In this document: in pieces, positions 48,410-58,691 of the stretch | Layout of the letters: every line of letters starts with the position of its first letter | Numbering within the stretch: position 1 is the first letter of the stretch | Origin: Zavarzinia compransoris | GTDB taxonomy: Bacteria; Pseudomonadota; Alphaproteobacteria; Zavarziniales; Zavarziniaceae | Assembly (NCBI RefSeq): GCF_003173055.1 | Contig: NZ_QGLF01000007.1 | Location: 62,001-126,000 of the forward strand | Reading direction: 5' to 3' | DNA length: 64,000 nt | Position numbers and translations under genes: made by a program | Notes under the pieces: model-generated | The model's input: only the letters and a program-made list of their open reading frames with translations | Databases searched by the model: none | Told to the model about the DNA's origin: nothing

Positions 48410-49498
48410 ATGCTCTTCAACCTTCTGGCCCCTCTGGCCGACGAATTCGCGGTGTTCAACCTGTTCCGGTACCTGACCTTCAGGACCGGCGGAGCGACGC
48501 TGACCGCGCTGCTCGTCGCCTTCGTGCTGGGCCCGCGCCTGATCGCCTGGTTGAAGACCAAGCAGAAGAAAGGCCAGCCGATCCGCAGCGACGGACCGCA
48601 GAGCCACCTGCTGACCAAGCAGGGCACGCCGACCATGGGCGGCTTCCTGATCCTGATCGGCCTGGTGGTCTCGGTCCTGCTCTGGGCCGATCTGTCGTCC
48701 GGCTATGTCTGGGCGGTGACCACGGTGACGCTGGGCTTCGGCCTGATCGGCTTCGCCGACGATTATCTCAAGGTCTCCAAGGTCAATCCCAAGGGCGTGC
48801 CGGGCAAGCTCAAGCTCCTCCTCGAGATCGTGGTGGCGACCGGCGCCGTGGTCTGGATCGTCATGCTGACGACGCCGGACCATTCGACCGCGCTGGCCAT
48901 TCCCTTCTTCAAGAACCTGCTGATCCAGCTCGGCTGGTTCTTCGTGCCCGTCGCGGTCTTCGTCATCGTCGGCGCGGGCAATGCGGTCAACCTGACCGAC
49001 GGGCTGGACGGGCTGGCCATCGTGCCGGTGATGATCGCGGCGGGCGCCTTCGGCATCATCGTCTATCTCGTCGGCAATTTCCGCTTTGCCGATTATCTCC
49101 AGATCCACCATGTGGCGGGGGCGGGTGAGCTTGCGGTCTTCTGCGGCGCGCTGGTCGGCGCCGGGCTCGGCTTCCTGTGGTTCAACGCGCCGCCGGCCAT
49201 GGTCTTCATGGGCGATACCGGCTCGCTGGCCCTGGGCGGGGCCCTGGGGGCGATCGCCGTCGCGGTGAAGCACGAACTGGTGCTGGCCATCATCGGCGGG
49301 TTGTTCGTCCTCGAAACCGTCTCGGTCGTGGTCCAGGTCATCTCCTTCAAGCTGACCGGCAAGCGGGTGTTCCGCATGGCGCCCCTGCACCATCACTTCG
49401 AACAGAAGGGCTGGTCCGAGCCGACCGTGGTGATCCGCTTCTGGATCATCGCCGTGGTGCTCGCCCTGATCGGCCTTTCCACCCTGAAGCTGAGGTGA
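48410..49498 (+). CDS. mraY: Phospho-MurNAc-pentapeptide transferase MraY
   Basis: 362 residues with about ten membrane helices. Signature blocks are [25 protein letters not shown] (catalytic Asp pair), [14 protein letters not shown] and [12 protein letters not shown] (HHH motif). It transfers phospho-MurNAc-pentapeptide to undecaprenyl phosphate, making lipid I. It begins 27 bases after murF. Confidence 0.96.
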   Translation: MLFNLLAPLADEFAVFNLFRYLTFRTGGATLTALLVAFVLGPRLIAWLKTKQKKGQPIRSDGPQSHLLTKQGTPTMGGFLILIGLVVSVLLWADLSSGYVWAVTTVTLGFGLIGFADDYLKVSKVNPKGVPGKLKLLLEIVVATGAVVWIVMLTTPDHSTALAIPFFKNLLIQLGWFFVPVAVFVIVGAGNAVNLTDGLDGLAIVPVMIAAGAFGIIVYLVGNFRFADYLQIHHVAGAGELAVFCGALVGAGLGFLWFNAPPAMVFMGDTGSLALGGALGAIAVAVKHELVLAIIGGLFVLETVSVVVQVISFKLTGKRVFRMAPLHHHFEQKGWSEPTVVIRFWIIAVVLALIGLSTLKLR

Positions 49499-49502
49499 GG
49501 CC

Positions 49503-50882
49503 ATGATCGTCGCCGACAGCTTCAAGGGGCAAAGGGTCGCCGTCTTCGGCCTGGCCAAGACCGGGATTTCGGCCGCCCGCTCGCTGGCCCTCGGCGGCGC
49601 CACCGTGCTCGCCTGGGACGACAAGCCGGCCGCCCGCGACAAGGCGGCGGCGGAAGGGGTGGCGCTGGCCGATCTCCGCGCGGCGGACTGGTCGGGGATC
49701 GCGGCCCTGGTGCTGGCGCCGGGCGTGCCGCTGACCCATCCCGAACCCCACGACGTGGTCAAGCTGGCGCGGGCGGCCCAGGTCCCCGTGATCGGCGACA
49801 TGGAATTATTCGCCTGCTCCAGCCAGCGGCTGGCGGGCACCCGCGTGGTCATGATCACCGGCACCAACGGCAAGTCGACGACGACGGCGCTGACCGCCCA
49901 CCTGCTGGCGGCGGCGGGCGTGCCGGTCGCGGTCGGCGGCAACCTGGGCACGGCGGTCCTCGACCTCGAACCGCTGCCGGCGGGCGGCGTCTATGTCTTC
50001 GAGATCTCGTCCTACCAGATCGACCTGATCGACACGCTGGTGCCGGATGTCGCCGTCCTCCTGAACATCACGCCCGACCACCTGGACCGCCACGGCGGCA
50101 TGGCCGGCTATGTCGCGGTCAAGGAACGCTTGTTCCGCGACCAGCGCCCGGATCAGGTCGCCATCGTCGGCATCGACGACGAGTTTTCGGCCGGGATCGC
50201 GGACCGGATCGCGGCGCGCGGCGGCGACCTGCGCCCGCTCGCGGTCGGGCAGGTGCTGGACGCCGGGATTTCCGCCCGGGACGGCACGCTGTACGAGGAC
50301 GGTGTCGCCCGCTTCGACCTGACCGCGCTGCCGCGCCTGCCGGGAGCCCACAACTGGCAGAACGTCGGGGCGGCCTATGGCGCGCTTCGCGGCCTCGGCC
50401 TCGGGGCGGCGGCCATTCTCGCCGGTCTCGACACATTTCCCGGCCTCGCGCACCGCATGGAACAGGTGGGCAGCCGCGGCCCGGTCCGCTTCGTCAACGA
50501 CAGCAAGGCGACCAATGCGGATGCGGCGGCCAAGGCGCTGGCCGCCTATGACCGCATCTATTGGATCGCCGGCGGCAAGCCCAAGGCCGGCGGCATCACC
50601 ACGCTCAGCGCATTCTGGCCCCGCATCGCCCGCGCCTATCTGATCGGCGAGGCGGCAGAGGATTTCGCCGCCACCTTGCAGGGCCATGTCCCGGCCGTGA
50701 TCACCGGCACCCTGGAGGCCGCGGTGGCGGCGGCCGCGCGTGATGCCGCCGCCGACCGCGATGGCGCCCCGGTCGTGCTGCTGTCGCCGGCCTGCGCCTC
50801 CTTCGACCAGTTCACCAGCTTCGAGGCCCGGGGCGACCGTTTCCGTGCCCTGGTGCAATCGCTCGGCGAGGTGGCGGCATGA
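49503..50882 (+). CDS. murD: UDP-MurNAc-L-Ala:D-Glu ligase MurD
   Basis: 459 residues. Begins KGQRVAVFGLAKTGISAARS, then ATP loop MITGTNGKSTTTALTAHLL, VFEISSYQIDLIDTLVPDVAVLLNITPDHLDRH and FVNDSKATNADAAAKALAAY. It adds D-Glu to UDP-MurNAc-L-Ala. Four bases separate it from mraY; its stop overlaps ftsW. Confidence 0.95.
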   Translation: MIVADSFKGQRVAVFGLAKTGISAARSLALGGATVLAWDDKPAARDKAAAEGVALADLRAADWSGIAALVLAPGVPLTHPEPHDVVKLARAAQVPVIGDMELFACSSQRLAGTRVVMITGTNGKSTTTALTAHLLAAAGVPVAVGGNLGTAVLDLEPLPAGGVYVFEISSYQIDLIDTLVPDVAVLLNITPDHLDRHGGMAGYVAVKERLFRDQRPDQVAIVGIDDEFSAGIADRIAARGGDLRPLAVGQVLDAGISARDGTLYEDGVARFDLTALPRLPGAHNWQNVGAAYGALRGLGLGAAAILAGLDTFPGLAHRMEQVGSRGPVRFVNDSKATNADAAAKALAAYDRIYWIAGGKPKAGGITTLSAFWPRIARAYLIGEAAEDFAATLQGHVPAVITGTLEAAVAAAARDAAADRDGAPVVLLSPACASFDQFTSFEARGDRFRALVQSLGEVAA

Positions 50883-52018
50883 CCACCTTCACCTTCAACC
50901 GCACTGATAATTCGGTCGTCGGCCGCTGGTGGTGGACGGTCGATCGCTGGGCGATCATCGCGCTCACCCTGCTGATCACCATGGGCCTCGTCCTGACCCT
51001 GGCCGCCAGCCCGGCGGTGGCGGAGCGGATCGGCGTCGATCCCTTCCACTTCGTGCGCCGGCAGATCGCCTTCCTGGTGCCGTCCATCGGCGCCATGTTC
51101 GTGATCTCGCTGATGAACCCGGATCAGGTGCGGCGCCTCGCCTGCCTGGCCTTCGTCGTCTCGCTGGCGGCGCTGGCGGCGACCCTTGTCGTCGGTGCCG
51201 AGATCAAGGGCTCCCGGCGCTGGATCGGGGTCGGCTCGCTGTCGGTGCAGCCGTCCGAATTCGTCAAGCCGGCCTTCATCGTCGTCTCCGGCTGGCTGCT
51301 GGCGGAACGGCAGCGCCACCCGGGTTTCCCGGGCGGGGTGCTGTCCTGCGCCGCCTATCTCGCCACCGTCTCGATCCTGCTGCTGCAACCGGATTTCGGC
51401 CAGACCATCCTGATCACCGCCATGTGGGGGGTGCAGCTTTTCGTCGCCGGCCTGCCTATGATCGTGGTCCTGGTCCTGGGCGCGATCGGCATCGTCGGCG
51501 TCTTCGGCGCCTATTTCCTGCTGCCGCACGTGGCCTCGCGCATCGACCGCTTCCTGAACCCCGAAGCGGGCGACAATTACCAGATCGACCGGGCGCTCGA
51601 AGCCTTCATGTCCGGCGGCTTGTGGGGCCGGGGCCCGGGCGAGGGCACGGTGAAGCGCATCCTGCCGGACGCCCATACCGACTTCATCTTCGCCGTCGCG
51701 GGCGAGGAATTCGGCATGATCGCCTGCCTGGCGCTAGTCGCGATCTTCGCCTTCATCGTGCTGCGCCTGCTGGCCCGCATGCTGCAGGAAAGCGATCCCT
51801 TCGTGCTTTATGCCGGGACCGGGCTGGTGGCGCAGTTCGGCTTGCAGGCTTTCATCAACATGGGCGTGAACCTGCATATCCTGCCGGCCAAGGGCATGAC
51901 CCTGCCGTTCATTTCCTATGGCGGCTCGTCCATGCTGGCGCTGGCCTTCGGCATGGGCATGCTGCTGGCACTGTCGCGCCAGCGGCCGGGCCACGGGCTT
52001 TACGGGGTCTACCGGTGA
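50879..52018 (+). CDS. ftsW: Septal glycan polymerase FtsW (SEDS family)
   Basis: 379 residues, ten predicted helices. SEDS features: GSRRWIGVGSLSVQPSEFVK, LLQPDFGQTILITAMWGVQL, YQIDRALEAFMSGGLWGRGPGEGTVKRILPDAHTDFIFAVAGEEFG and MTLPFISYGGSSMLALA. It polymerises lipid II with FtsI. ATG overlaps the murD stop. Confidence 0.95.
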   Translation: MTTFTFNRTDNSVVGRWWWTVDRWAIIALTLLITMGLVLTLAASPAVAERIGVDPFHFVRRQIAFLVPSIGAMFVISLMNPDQVRRLACLAFVVSLAALAATLVVGAEIKGSRRWIGVGSLSVQPSEFVKPAFIVVSGWLLAERQRHPGFPGGVLSCAAYLATVSILLLQPDFGQTILITAMWGVQLFVAGLPMIVVLVLGAIGIVGVFGAYFLLPHVASRIDRFLNPEAGDNYQIDRALEAFMSGGLWGRGPGEGTVKRILPDAHTDFIFAVAGEEFGMIACLALVAIFAFIVLRLLARMLQESDPFVLYAGTGLVAQFGLQAFINMGVNLHILPAKGMTLPFISYGGSSMLALAFGMGMLLALSRQRPGHGLYGVYR

Positions 52019-53151
52019 GCGGGCGGGGCGTCATCGTCCTGGCCGCCGGGGGCACCGGCGGCCATGTCATGCCGGCCCAGGCGCTGGCGGCGGAACTGCG
52101 CCGCCGGGGCCGCCGGGTCGCGGTCATGACCGATGTCCGGGGCGAGCGTTTCCGCGCCGGTTTCGGCGACGTGCCCTTCGCCGTGCTGCCGGCCGCGACC
52201 TTTGCCGGGCGCGGGCCGCTGGCCAAGCTGCGCGCCATCGCCGATATCGTCCGGGGCATTTTCCGGGCCCGCCGCCTGCTGAAGGATTGGGGCGCGGTTT
52301 CGGTGGTCGGCTTCGGCGGCTATCCGTCGCTGCCGCCGCTGGTCGCTGCCGTCACCCTGCGCCTGCCGACCTGCCTGCACGAGCAGAATGCCGTGCTCGG
52401 CCGGGTGAACCGGGTGATGGCGCCGCGCCTCACGGCGCTGGCCCTGTCGTTCGCCGCGACCCGCGGCCTTGCGGACAAGGACCGGGCGCGGGCCGTCTGC
52501 ACCGGCAACCCGGTCCGCCCCGAGATCGTGGCGATCGCCGCGAAGCCCTATGCCGAGCCGACCGAGACCGGCCTGTTCCGCCTGCTCGTGCTCGGCGGCA
52601 GCCTGGGCGCCAAGGTGATGAGCGAGGTGGTGCCGGCGGCCCTGGCCCTGCTGCCCCCCGCCCTGAAATCACGCCTGCAAGTGACCCAGCAGGCGCGCGA
52701 GGACGAGGCCCGCGCCGTCGCCGGGATCTATGAGGCCGAGGGGATCGCCGCCGACCTCGCCCCCTTCTTCAACGATGTGCCGGAGCGCCTGGACTGGGCC
52801 CATCTGGTCATCGCCCGCGCCGGCGCCTCCACCGTCGCCGAACTGGCGGCGGCGGGCCGGCCCTCCATCCTCGTGCCCCTGCCGAGTGCCGCCGACGATC
52901 ACCAGACCGTCAATGCCGCCGCCCTGGCCGAGGCGGGCGCGGCCTTCGCCGTGCCCCAGCCCGATTTCACCCCCCAGGACCTGGCCAAGCGCCTGCAACG
53001 CCTGGCCATGGTGCCCGCGCGCCTGGCCGAGGCGGCCCAGGCGGCGCGCGGCCAGGCCAAGGTCGATGCCGCCGCCCGCCTGGCCGACCTCGTCGAAAGC
53101 CTGAAACCGCACAGCATGATTTCGCGTCATTCGGAAAGGGTTGCCGCATGA
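52015..53151 (+). CDS. murG: Lipid II synthase MurG
   Basis: 378 residues from GTG 52015, overlapping the ftsW stop (GTGA). Glycine loop [20 protein letters not shown] at the start, then [42 protein letters not shown] and [35 protein letters not shown]. It adds GlcNAc to lipid I. Peripheral inner-membrane enzyme. Confidence 0.95.
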   Translation: MSGRGVIVLAAGGTGGHVMPAQALAAELRRRGRRVAVMTDVRGERFRAGFGDVPFAVLPAATFAGRGPLAKLRAIADIVRGIFRARRLLKDWGAVSVVGFGGYPSLPPLVAAVTLRLPTCLHEQNAVLGRVNRVMAPRLTALALSFAATRGLADKDRARAVCTGNPVRPEIVAIAAKPYAEPTETGLFRLLVLGGSLGAKVMSEVVPAALALLPPALKSRLQVTQQAREDEARAVAGIYEAEGIAADLAPFFNDVPERLDWAHLVIARAGASTVAELAAAGRPSILVPLPSAADDHQTVNAAALAEAGAAFAVPQPDFTPQDLAKRLQRLAMVPARLAEAAQAARGQAKVDAAARLADLVESLKPHSMISRHSERVAA

Positions 53152-54587
53152 GAGCGCTGCCGCTCGACATCGGGCCCATCCACTTCGTCGGCATCGGCGG
53201 CATCGGCATGTCCGGCATCGCCGAGGTGATGCATAACCTCGGCTACCGGGTCCAGGGCTCGGACATGGCCGACAGCGCCAATGTGAAGCGCCTGCGCGAC
53301 GCCGGGATCCCGGTCGCCGTCGGCCATCGCCCGGAAAACCTGGGCGAGGCGCGGATCGTGGTCATTTCCTCCGCCGTCAAGGCCGGCAACCCGGAACTGG
53401 ATGCGGCGCGCCAGCGCTTCATTCCCGTGGTGCGCCGGGCGGAAATGCTGGCGGAACTGATGCGCCTGCGCTGGTGCGTGGCGATCGCCGGCACCCACGG
53501 CAAGACCACGACGACCTCGATGATCGCCGCCCTGCTGGACGCGGCCGGCCTCGACCCGACCGTGATCAACGGCGGCATCATCAATGCCTATGGCACCAAC
53601 GCGCGCCTCGGCGCCGGCGACTGGATGGTGGTCGAGGCGGACGAAAGCGACGGCACCTTCACCCGCCTGCCGGCGACCATCGGCGTCGTCACCAACATCG
53701 ATCCCGAGCACCTGGATTTCTACGGCGATTTCGAAGGGGTGAAGAATGCCTTCCACCACTTCGTCGACAATGTGCCCTTCTATGGCTGCGCCGTGCTTTG
53801 CATCGACCACCCGGAAGTGCAGGCCCTGATCAGCCGCGTGCCGGATCGCCGCATCGTCACCTACGGCATGAGCCCGCAGGCCGACATAAGGGCGGTGAAC
53901 GTTCGCTTCGCCGCCGGCGGCGCCGGCTTCGACGTCCAGATCACCGACCGGGTAAGCGGCGAGAAGCGCATGATCCGCGACCTGCGCCTGCCCATGCCCG
54001 GCGCCCACAATGTCCTGAACAGCCTGACCACGGTCGCCATCGCCCGCGAGATGGGCTTCGGCGACGAGGTGGTGGCCAAGGCGCTGGCGACCTTCGCCGG
54101 CGTGAAGCGGCGCTTCACCAAGACCGGCGAAGTGGGCGGCGTCACCGTGATCGACGATTACGGCCATCACCCGGTCGAGATCGCCGCCGTCCTGCGCGCG
54201 GCCCGCACCGCCTATGCCGGGCGGGTGATCGCGGTCGTGCAGCCGCACCGCTATTCCCGGCTGCACAGCCTGTTCCTGGATTTCTGCACCTGCTTCAACG
54301 ATGCGGACACGGTGATCGTCGCCGATGTCTATGCCGCCGGCGAGGCGCCGCTCGAAGGGGTGGACCGCGATCATCTGGTCGAGGGGCTGCGCGCCCACGG
54401 CCATCGTCATGTCGTGCCGCTGCCGGGGCCCGAGGCGCTGGCCGGCATCGTCGCCCAGGCGGCGCGGCCGGGCGATCTCGTCGTCTGCCTCGGGGCCGGC
54501 AACATCACCCAATGGGCGGCGGCGCTGCCGGCCCAGTTGCAGGCCGAAATCTCCGGCCATGGCGCCGCCAAGGCGGGGCAGGGCTGA
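53148..54587 (+). CDS. murC: UDP-MurNAc:L-alanine ligase MurC
   Basis: 479 residues. [20 protein letters not shown] at the N-terminus, ATP loop [32 protein letters not shown] and [19 protein letters not shown] are diagnostic. It attaches L-Ala to UDP-MurNAc, the first peptide step. Overlaps murG by four bases. Confidence 0.96.
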   Translation: MRALPLDIGPIHFVGIGGIGMSGIAEVMHNLGYRVQGSDMADSANVKRLRDAGIPVAVGHRPENLGEARIVVISSAVKAGNPELDAARQRFIPVVRRAEMLAELMRLRWCVAIAGTHGKTTTTSMIAALLDAAGLDPTVINGGIINAYGTNARLGAGDWMVVEADESDGTFTRLPATIGVVTNIDPEHLDFYGDFEGVKNAFHHFVDNVPFYGCAVLCIDHPEVQALISRVPDRRIVTYGMSPQADIRAVNVRFAAGGAGFDVQITDRVSGEKRMIRDLRLPMPGAHNVLNSLTTVAIAREMGFGDEVVAKALATFAGVKRRFTKTGEVGGVTVIDDYGHHPVEIAAVLRAARTAYAGRVIAVVQPHRYSRLHSLFLDFCTCFNDADTVIVADVYAAGEAPLEGVDRDHLVEGLRAHGHRHVVPLPGPEALAGIVAQAARPGDLVVCLGAGNITQWAAALPAQLQAEISGHGAAKAGQG

Positions 54588-54589
54588 CG

Positions 54590-55540
54590 ATGATGACCGC
54601 CCCCCTTCCGCCGATCGCCCTGGCCGACCGCCTGCCCGCCATCAAGGGCCGGGTGACCGCGGGCGCGCCGCTGTCCGCCGTCACCTGGTTCCAGGTCGGC
54701 GGCCCGGCGGAAGTCATGGTCCGCCCCAAGGACCTGGAAGACCTGGTCACTCTGTTGAAGGGGCGGCCGCGGGACGTGCCGCTGCTCGTGCTCGGGGTCG
54801 GCTCGAACCTGCTGGTGCGCGACGGCGGGCTGGACGGCATCACCGTCCGCCTGGGCCGCGGCTTTGCCGGCATGGCGGCCGAGGCGGGGGCGCGGCTGCG
54901 TGTCGGCGCCGCCGCGCTCGACCTCAATGTCTCGTTGGCGGCGCGCGATGCCGGGATCGCCGGCCTCGAATTCCTGCGCGGCATCCCGGGCACGATCGGC
55001 GGCGCCTTCCGCACCAATGCCGGGGCTTACGGCGCTGAATTGAAAGACGTGCTGGTCGAGGCGACGGTGGTCGACGGCCAGGGCGAGGTTCATGTCCTCG
55101 GGCCCGAGGCATTCCACCTGACCTATCGCCACAGCGATTTCCCGGCCGACTGGATCGTGACCGAGGCCGTGCTCCAGGGCCGGCCGGGCGTTCCCGCCGA
55201 GATCGGCGCGCGGATGGACGAGATCGCGGCGGCGCGCGAAGGCTCGCAGCCGGTGCGCAGCCGTACCGGCGGCTCCACCTTCAAGAATCCGCCAGGCGCG
55301 CGGGCCTGGGAACTGGTCGATGCCGCCGGCTGCCGGGGCCTGCGCCGGGGCGGCGCCGTTGTCTCGGTCCAGCACTGCAATTTCCTGATCAACGAGGGCG
55401 GCGCCACGGCGGCCGACATCGAGGGGCTCGGCGAAGACGTCCGCCGCCGGGTTCATGAGCATTCGGGCGTTACCCTGGAGTGGGAGATCATGCGTCTCGG
55501 CCGTCACGCCGGCGATGCCGTGCAGGAGGCGGGCCGATGA
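54590..55540 (+). CDS. murB: UDP-N-acetylenolpyruvylglucosamine reductase MurB
   Basis: 316 residues; two Met codons at 54590 and 54593 are possible. FAD site [40 protein letters not shown] and [20 protein letters not shown] (catalytic Ser in GGSTFKNP) with [20 protein letters not shown] near the end mark a type IIb-like MurB. It reduces the enolpyruvyl group to make UDP-MurNAc. Starts two bases after murC. Confidence 0.95.
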   Translation: MMTAPLPPIALADRLPAIKGRVTAGAPLSAVTWFQVGGPAEVMVRPKDLEDLVTLLKGRPRDVPLLVLGVGSNLLVRDGGLDGITVRLGRGFAGMAAEAGARLRVGAAALDLNVSLAARDAGIAGLEFLRGIPGTIGGAFRTNAGAYGAELKDVLVEATVVDGQGEVHVLGPEAFHLTYRHSDFPADWIVTEAVLQGRPGVPAEIGARMDEIAAAREGSQPVRSRTGGSTFKNPPGARAWELVDAAGCRGLRRGGAVVSVQHCNFLINEGGATAADIEGLGEDVRRRVHEHSGVTLEWEIMRLGRHAGDAVQEAGR

Positions 55541-56463
55541 GCGATGCCCGGCATATCGTCGTCCTGAAGGGCGGCCTGTCGACCGAACGCGAGGTCAGCC
55601 TCAATTCGGGTGCGGCCTGCGCCCGGGCGCTCAGGAACGCCGGCTTCGACCGCGTGACCGAACTCGACGTCGGCGCCGATGTCGCCCTGCGGCTCGCGGA
55701 ACTGAAGCCGGACGTGGTCTTCAACGCGCTGCACGGCCGCTTCGGCGAGGACGGCTGCGTGCAGGGCATTCTGGAACTGATGCGCATCCCCTATACCCAT
55801 TCCGGGGTGCGGGCGTCGGCCATCGCCATGGACAAGCCGGCGGCCAAGGTGGTCTTCGCCGCGGCCGGCCTGCCGCTGGCCGAAGGGGTGGAGACCACGG
55901 CGGGCGAGGCGGCGGAACGTCACCTGATGCCGCCGCCCTATGTGGTGAAGCCGACCAACGAAGGCTCCTCGGTCGGGGTTCATATCGTCCGGCCGGGCGA
56001 CAACCGCTATCCCCGGGGTCTCACGGAGAGCTGGGAGGCGGCCAAGGCGGTGCTGCTCGAACGCTTCATCCCCGGGCGGGAATTGACGGTCGCGGTGATG
56101 CACGACCGTGCCCTGGCGGTGACCGAGATCCTGCCCGCCACGGAATTCTATGATTACGAGGCGAAATATGCCGCCGGCGGCTCGCGCCATGTCGTACCCG
56201 CCGCCATTCCCGATGCCGTGACCGAAAAGGCCAAGGCGCTTGCGGTCGCGGCCCATCGGGCGCTCGGCTGCCGGGGCGTCTCGCGCAGCGATTTCCGCTA
56301 CGACGATACGCCGGGCGGCACGGGCGAACTGATCATCCTCGAAGTGAACACCCAGCCGGGCATGACCGCCACCTCCCTGGTGCCGGAACAGGCGGCCCAT
56401 CTCGGCATGAGCTTCGAGGCCCTGGTGACCTGGATGGTGGAGGACGCGTCATGCGATCGCTGA
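55537..56463 (+). CDS. ddl: D-alanine:D-alanine ligase
   Basis: 308 residues. [20 protein letters not shown] at the start, [38 protein letters not shown]-grasp [19 protein letters not shown] and [20 protein letters not shown]. It supplies D-Ala-D-Ala to MurF. ATG overlaps the murB stop; its end overlaps ftsQ by 13 bases. Confidence 0.95.
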   Translation: MSDARHIVVLKGGLSTEREVSLNSGAACARALRNAGFDRVTELDVGADVALRLAELKPDVVFNALHGRFGEDGCVQGILELMRIPYTHSGVRASAIAMDKPAAKVVFAAAGLPLAEGVETTAGEAAERHLMPPPYVVKPTNEGSSVGVHIVRPGDNRYPRGLTESWEAAKAVLLERFIPGRELTVAVMHDRALAVTEILPATEFYDYEAKYAAGGSRHVVPAAIPDAVTEKAKALAVAAHRALGCRGVSRSDFRYDDTPGGTGELIILEVNTQPGMTATSLVPEQAAHLGMSFEALVTWMVEDASCDR

Positions 56464-57368
56464 ACGACATCATCGGCGGCCTGCTCGGCGGCAAGCCCGG
56501 CAAGCCCCGCAAGCGCCGGGTGATGGAGGCGAGGCGCCGCCCGCTGGGCGAGGCGGTGGCACGCGGCCTGCCCGGTCTTGCCAATCTCGGCTTCCGGGGC
56601 AAGCTCGTGCTCGGCCTCGGCGGCGGCCTGCTGGTGATTGGCGGCCTGCTGGCGGCGACCGGCGCCCTGTCCGACGTCCGCGAACGGGCGGTCGCCGGCC
56701 TTGCCCGCATGGCCCATGACCGGGGCTTCATCGTCAACAGCGTCACCGTTTCGGGGCGCAGCGTGGTCAAGGCCGGGGACGTGCTTGCCGCCCTCGACAT
56801 CCAGCGCGGCGACGACATCCTCACCCTCGACCTCGGCGCGGCGCGGGAACGGCTGATGAGCCTGTCCTGGGTCCAGGCCGCGACGATCGAACGGCGCCTG
56901 CCCGATACGATCCATGTTACCCTGGTCGAGCGCCGGCCCATGGCGCTGTGGCAGACCGGCGGCAAGATGCATCTGGTCGACCAGAACGGCATCGCCATCG
57001 TCGGCGAGGGCGCGCAACTGGCGCTCTATGCCAAGCTGCCCCTGATCGTCGGCGACGATGCGCCGAAATATGCCGCCGAACTGATCGACCTTCTGGCGCG
57101 CGAGCCGGCGATCGGCACGCGGGTGCAGGCGGCGGTGCGCGTGTCCAAGCGGCGCTGGAACCTGAAGCTCGACAACGGCGTCGAAATCCGCCTGCCCGAG
57201 GAAGGGGTGGCGGCCGCCTTCGACCGCCTGGCCGCGCTGGAGCGGACGGAACGCCTGCTGTCGCGCGACATCACCGTGGTCGACATGCGCCAGCCCGACC
57301 GGCTGGTGGTCCGCCTGTCGGACGGCGCGGTGCAGCAGATGGCCGTGCCCCCGGCCAAGAACACCTGA
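56451..57368 (+). CDS. ftsQ: Cell division protein FtsQ
   Basis: 305 residues. A basic cytoplasmic leader, then a membrane helix ([20 protein letters not shown], about 47-66). POTRA domain around 90-155: [40 protein letters not shown] and [16 protein letters not shown]. It links FtsB/L to the divisome. The start lies inside the ddl end. Confidence 0.92.
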   Translation: MRSLNDIIGGLLGGKPGKPRKRRVMEARRRPLGEAVARGLPGLANLGFRGKLVLGLGGGLLVIGGLLAATGALSDVRERAVAGLARMAHDRGFIVNSVTVSGRSVVKAGDVLAALDIQRGDDILTLDLGAARERLMSLSWVQAATIERRLPDTIHVTLVERRPMALWQTGGKMHLVDQNGIAIVGEGAQLALYAKLPLIVGDDAPKYAAELIDLLAREPAIGTRVQAAVRVSKRRWNLKLDNGVEIRLPEEGVAAAFDRLAALERTERLLSRDITVVDMRQPDRLVVRLSDGAVQQMAVPPAKNT

Positions 57369-57392
57369 CGGCGGAAGGGGAACGAGAACGCC

Positions 57393-58634
57393 ATGGCCGC
57401 CGCCCGCAATGCCCTGATCGCCGCGCTCGACGTCGGAACGACCAAGGTTGCCTGCTTCATCGGCCGCATCGATGCGACCGGGCAGGTGCGGGTGATCGGC
57501 ATCGGCCACCACGCCAGCCGCGGCATGCGCGCCGGCACCGTGACCGACATGGAGGCGACGGAACACGCGATCCGCGCCGCGGTCGAAACCGCCGAGAAGA
57601 TGGCGGGCGAGACCATCCGCGACGTCTTCGTCTCCTTCTCCGGCGGATTGCCCCAGTCGCACACCATCGGCGTCGAGGTTTCGATCGCCGGCCACGAGGT
57701 GGGCGATCCCGATATCCGCAAGGTGCTGGAGCAGGGCAACCGGGTGCGCGCCGAGGCGCCGGACCGGGAATTGATCCACGCCATTCCCGTCGGCTACACG
57801 ATCGACGGCTCGCGCGGGATCAAGGACCCGCGCGGCATGTTCGGCGAACGCCTCGGCGTCAACATCCATGTCGTCACCGCCCAGTCGGGGCCGGTGCGCA
57901 ATCTTTCCGTCTGCATCAGCCGGGCCCATCTCGGCGTCGCCGGCATCGTGCTCTCGCCCTATGCCTCGGCCCTGTCGTGCCTGGTCGAGGACGAGATGGA
58001 CCTCGGCATCACCCTGGTCGACATGGGCGGCGGCGCCACCTCGATCGGCGTCTTCTACGACGGCAGCCTGGTCCATACCGGGGTGCTGCCGGTCGGCGGC
58101 GCCCATGTGACCAACGACATTGCGCGCGGCCTGCTGACGCCGACCGCGCATGCGGAACGCATGAAGACCCTGTTCGGCAGCGCCGTGCCCGGCGCCAACG
58201 ACGACCGCGAAGTGATCGACGTGCCGCAGATGGGCGAAAGCGACCACGGCGCCGCCAATCATGTGCCGCGCTCGGTTTTGAACGGCATCATCCGCCCGCG
58301 CATGGAAGAGACTTTCGAGCTGGTGCGGAACCATTTGCGTGACACGGGATTCGACAAGGTGGGGGGCCGCAAGGTCGTTTTGACCGGCGGTGCCTCCCAG
58401 TTGCAGGGCGTGCGCGAACTGGCCGCGAACGTCCTCGACAAGCAGGTGCGCATGGGGCGCCCGATCCGCCTCGCGGGGCTGGCGGAATCGACGGGCGGAC
58501 CGGCCTTCGCCACGGCGGCGGGCCTTCTCACCTATGCGGCCCGGGCACCGATCGAAGCGGTGCTCGGTTCGGCCGAGGACCAGGGGGCGGGGCGGATCCG
58601 ACGGATCGGCCGCTGGCTGAAACAGAACTTTTGA
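57393..58634 (+). CDS. ftsA: Cell division protein FtsA
   Basis: 413 residues with the actin-like fold: IAALDVGTTKVACFIGRIDA (phosphate 1), the 1C domain SFSGGLPQSHTIGVEVSIAG, ITLVDMGGGATSIGVFYDGS (phosphate 2) and VVLTGGASQLQGVRELAANV (adenosine). The C-terminal amphipathic end (RIGRWLKQNF) binds the membrane. It tethers FtsZ filaments. Starts 24 bases after ftsQ. Confidence 0.95.
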   Translation: MAAARNALIAALDVGTTKVACFIGRIDATGQVRVIGIGHHASRGMRAGTVTDMEATEHAIRAAVETAEKMAGETIRDVFVSFSGGLPQSHTIGVEVSIAGHEVGDPDIRKVLEQGNRVRAEAPDRELIHAIPVGYTIDGSRGIKDPRGMFGERLGVNIHVVTAQSGPVRNLSVCISRAHLGVAGIVLSPYASALSCLVEDEMDLGITLVDMGGGATSIGVFYDGSLVHTGVLPVGGAHVTNDIARGLLTPTAHAERMKTLFGSAVPGANDDREVIDVPQMGESDHGAANHVPRSVLNGIIRPRMEETFELVRNHLRDTGFDKVGGRKVVLTGGASQLQGVRELAANVLDKQVRMGRPIRLAGLAESTGGPAFATAAGLLTYAARAPIEAVLGSAEDQGAGRIRRIGRWLKQNF

Positions 58635-58691
58635 GCGTTTGTAACAAATCAGGGAACACCGGCCTGCGGGCCAATGGGTAAGGAGAGCAAC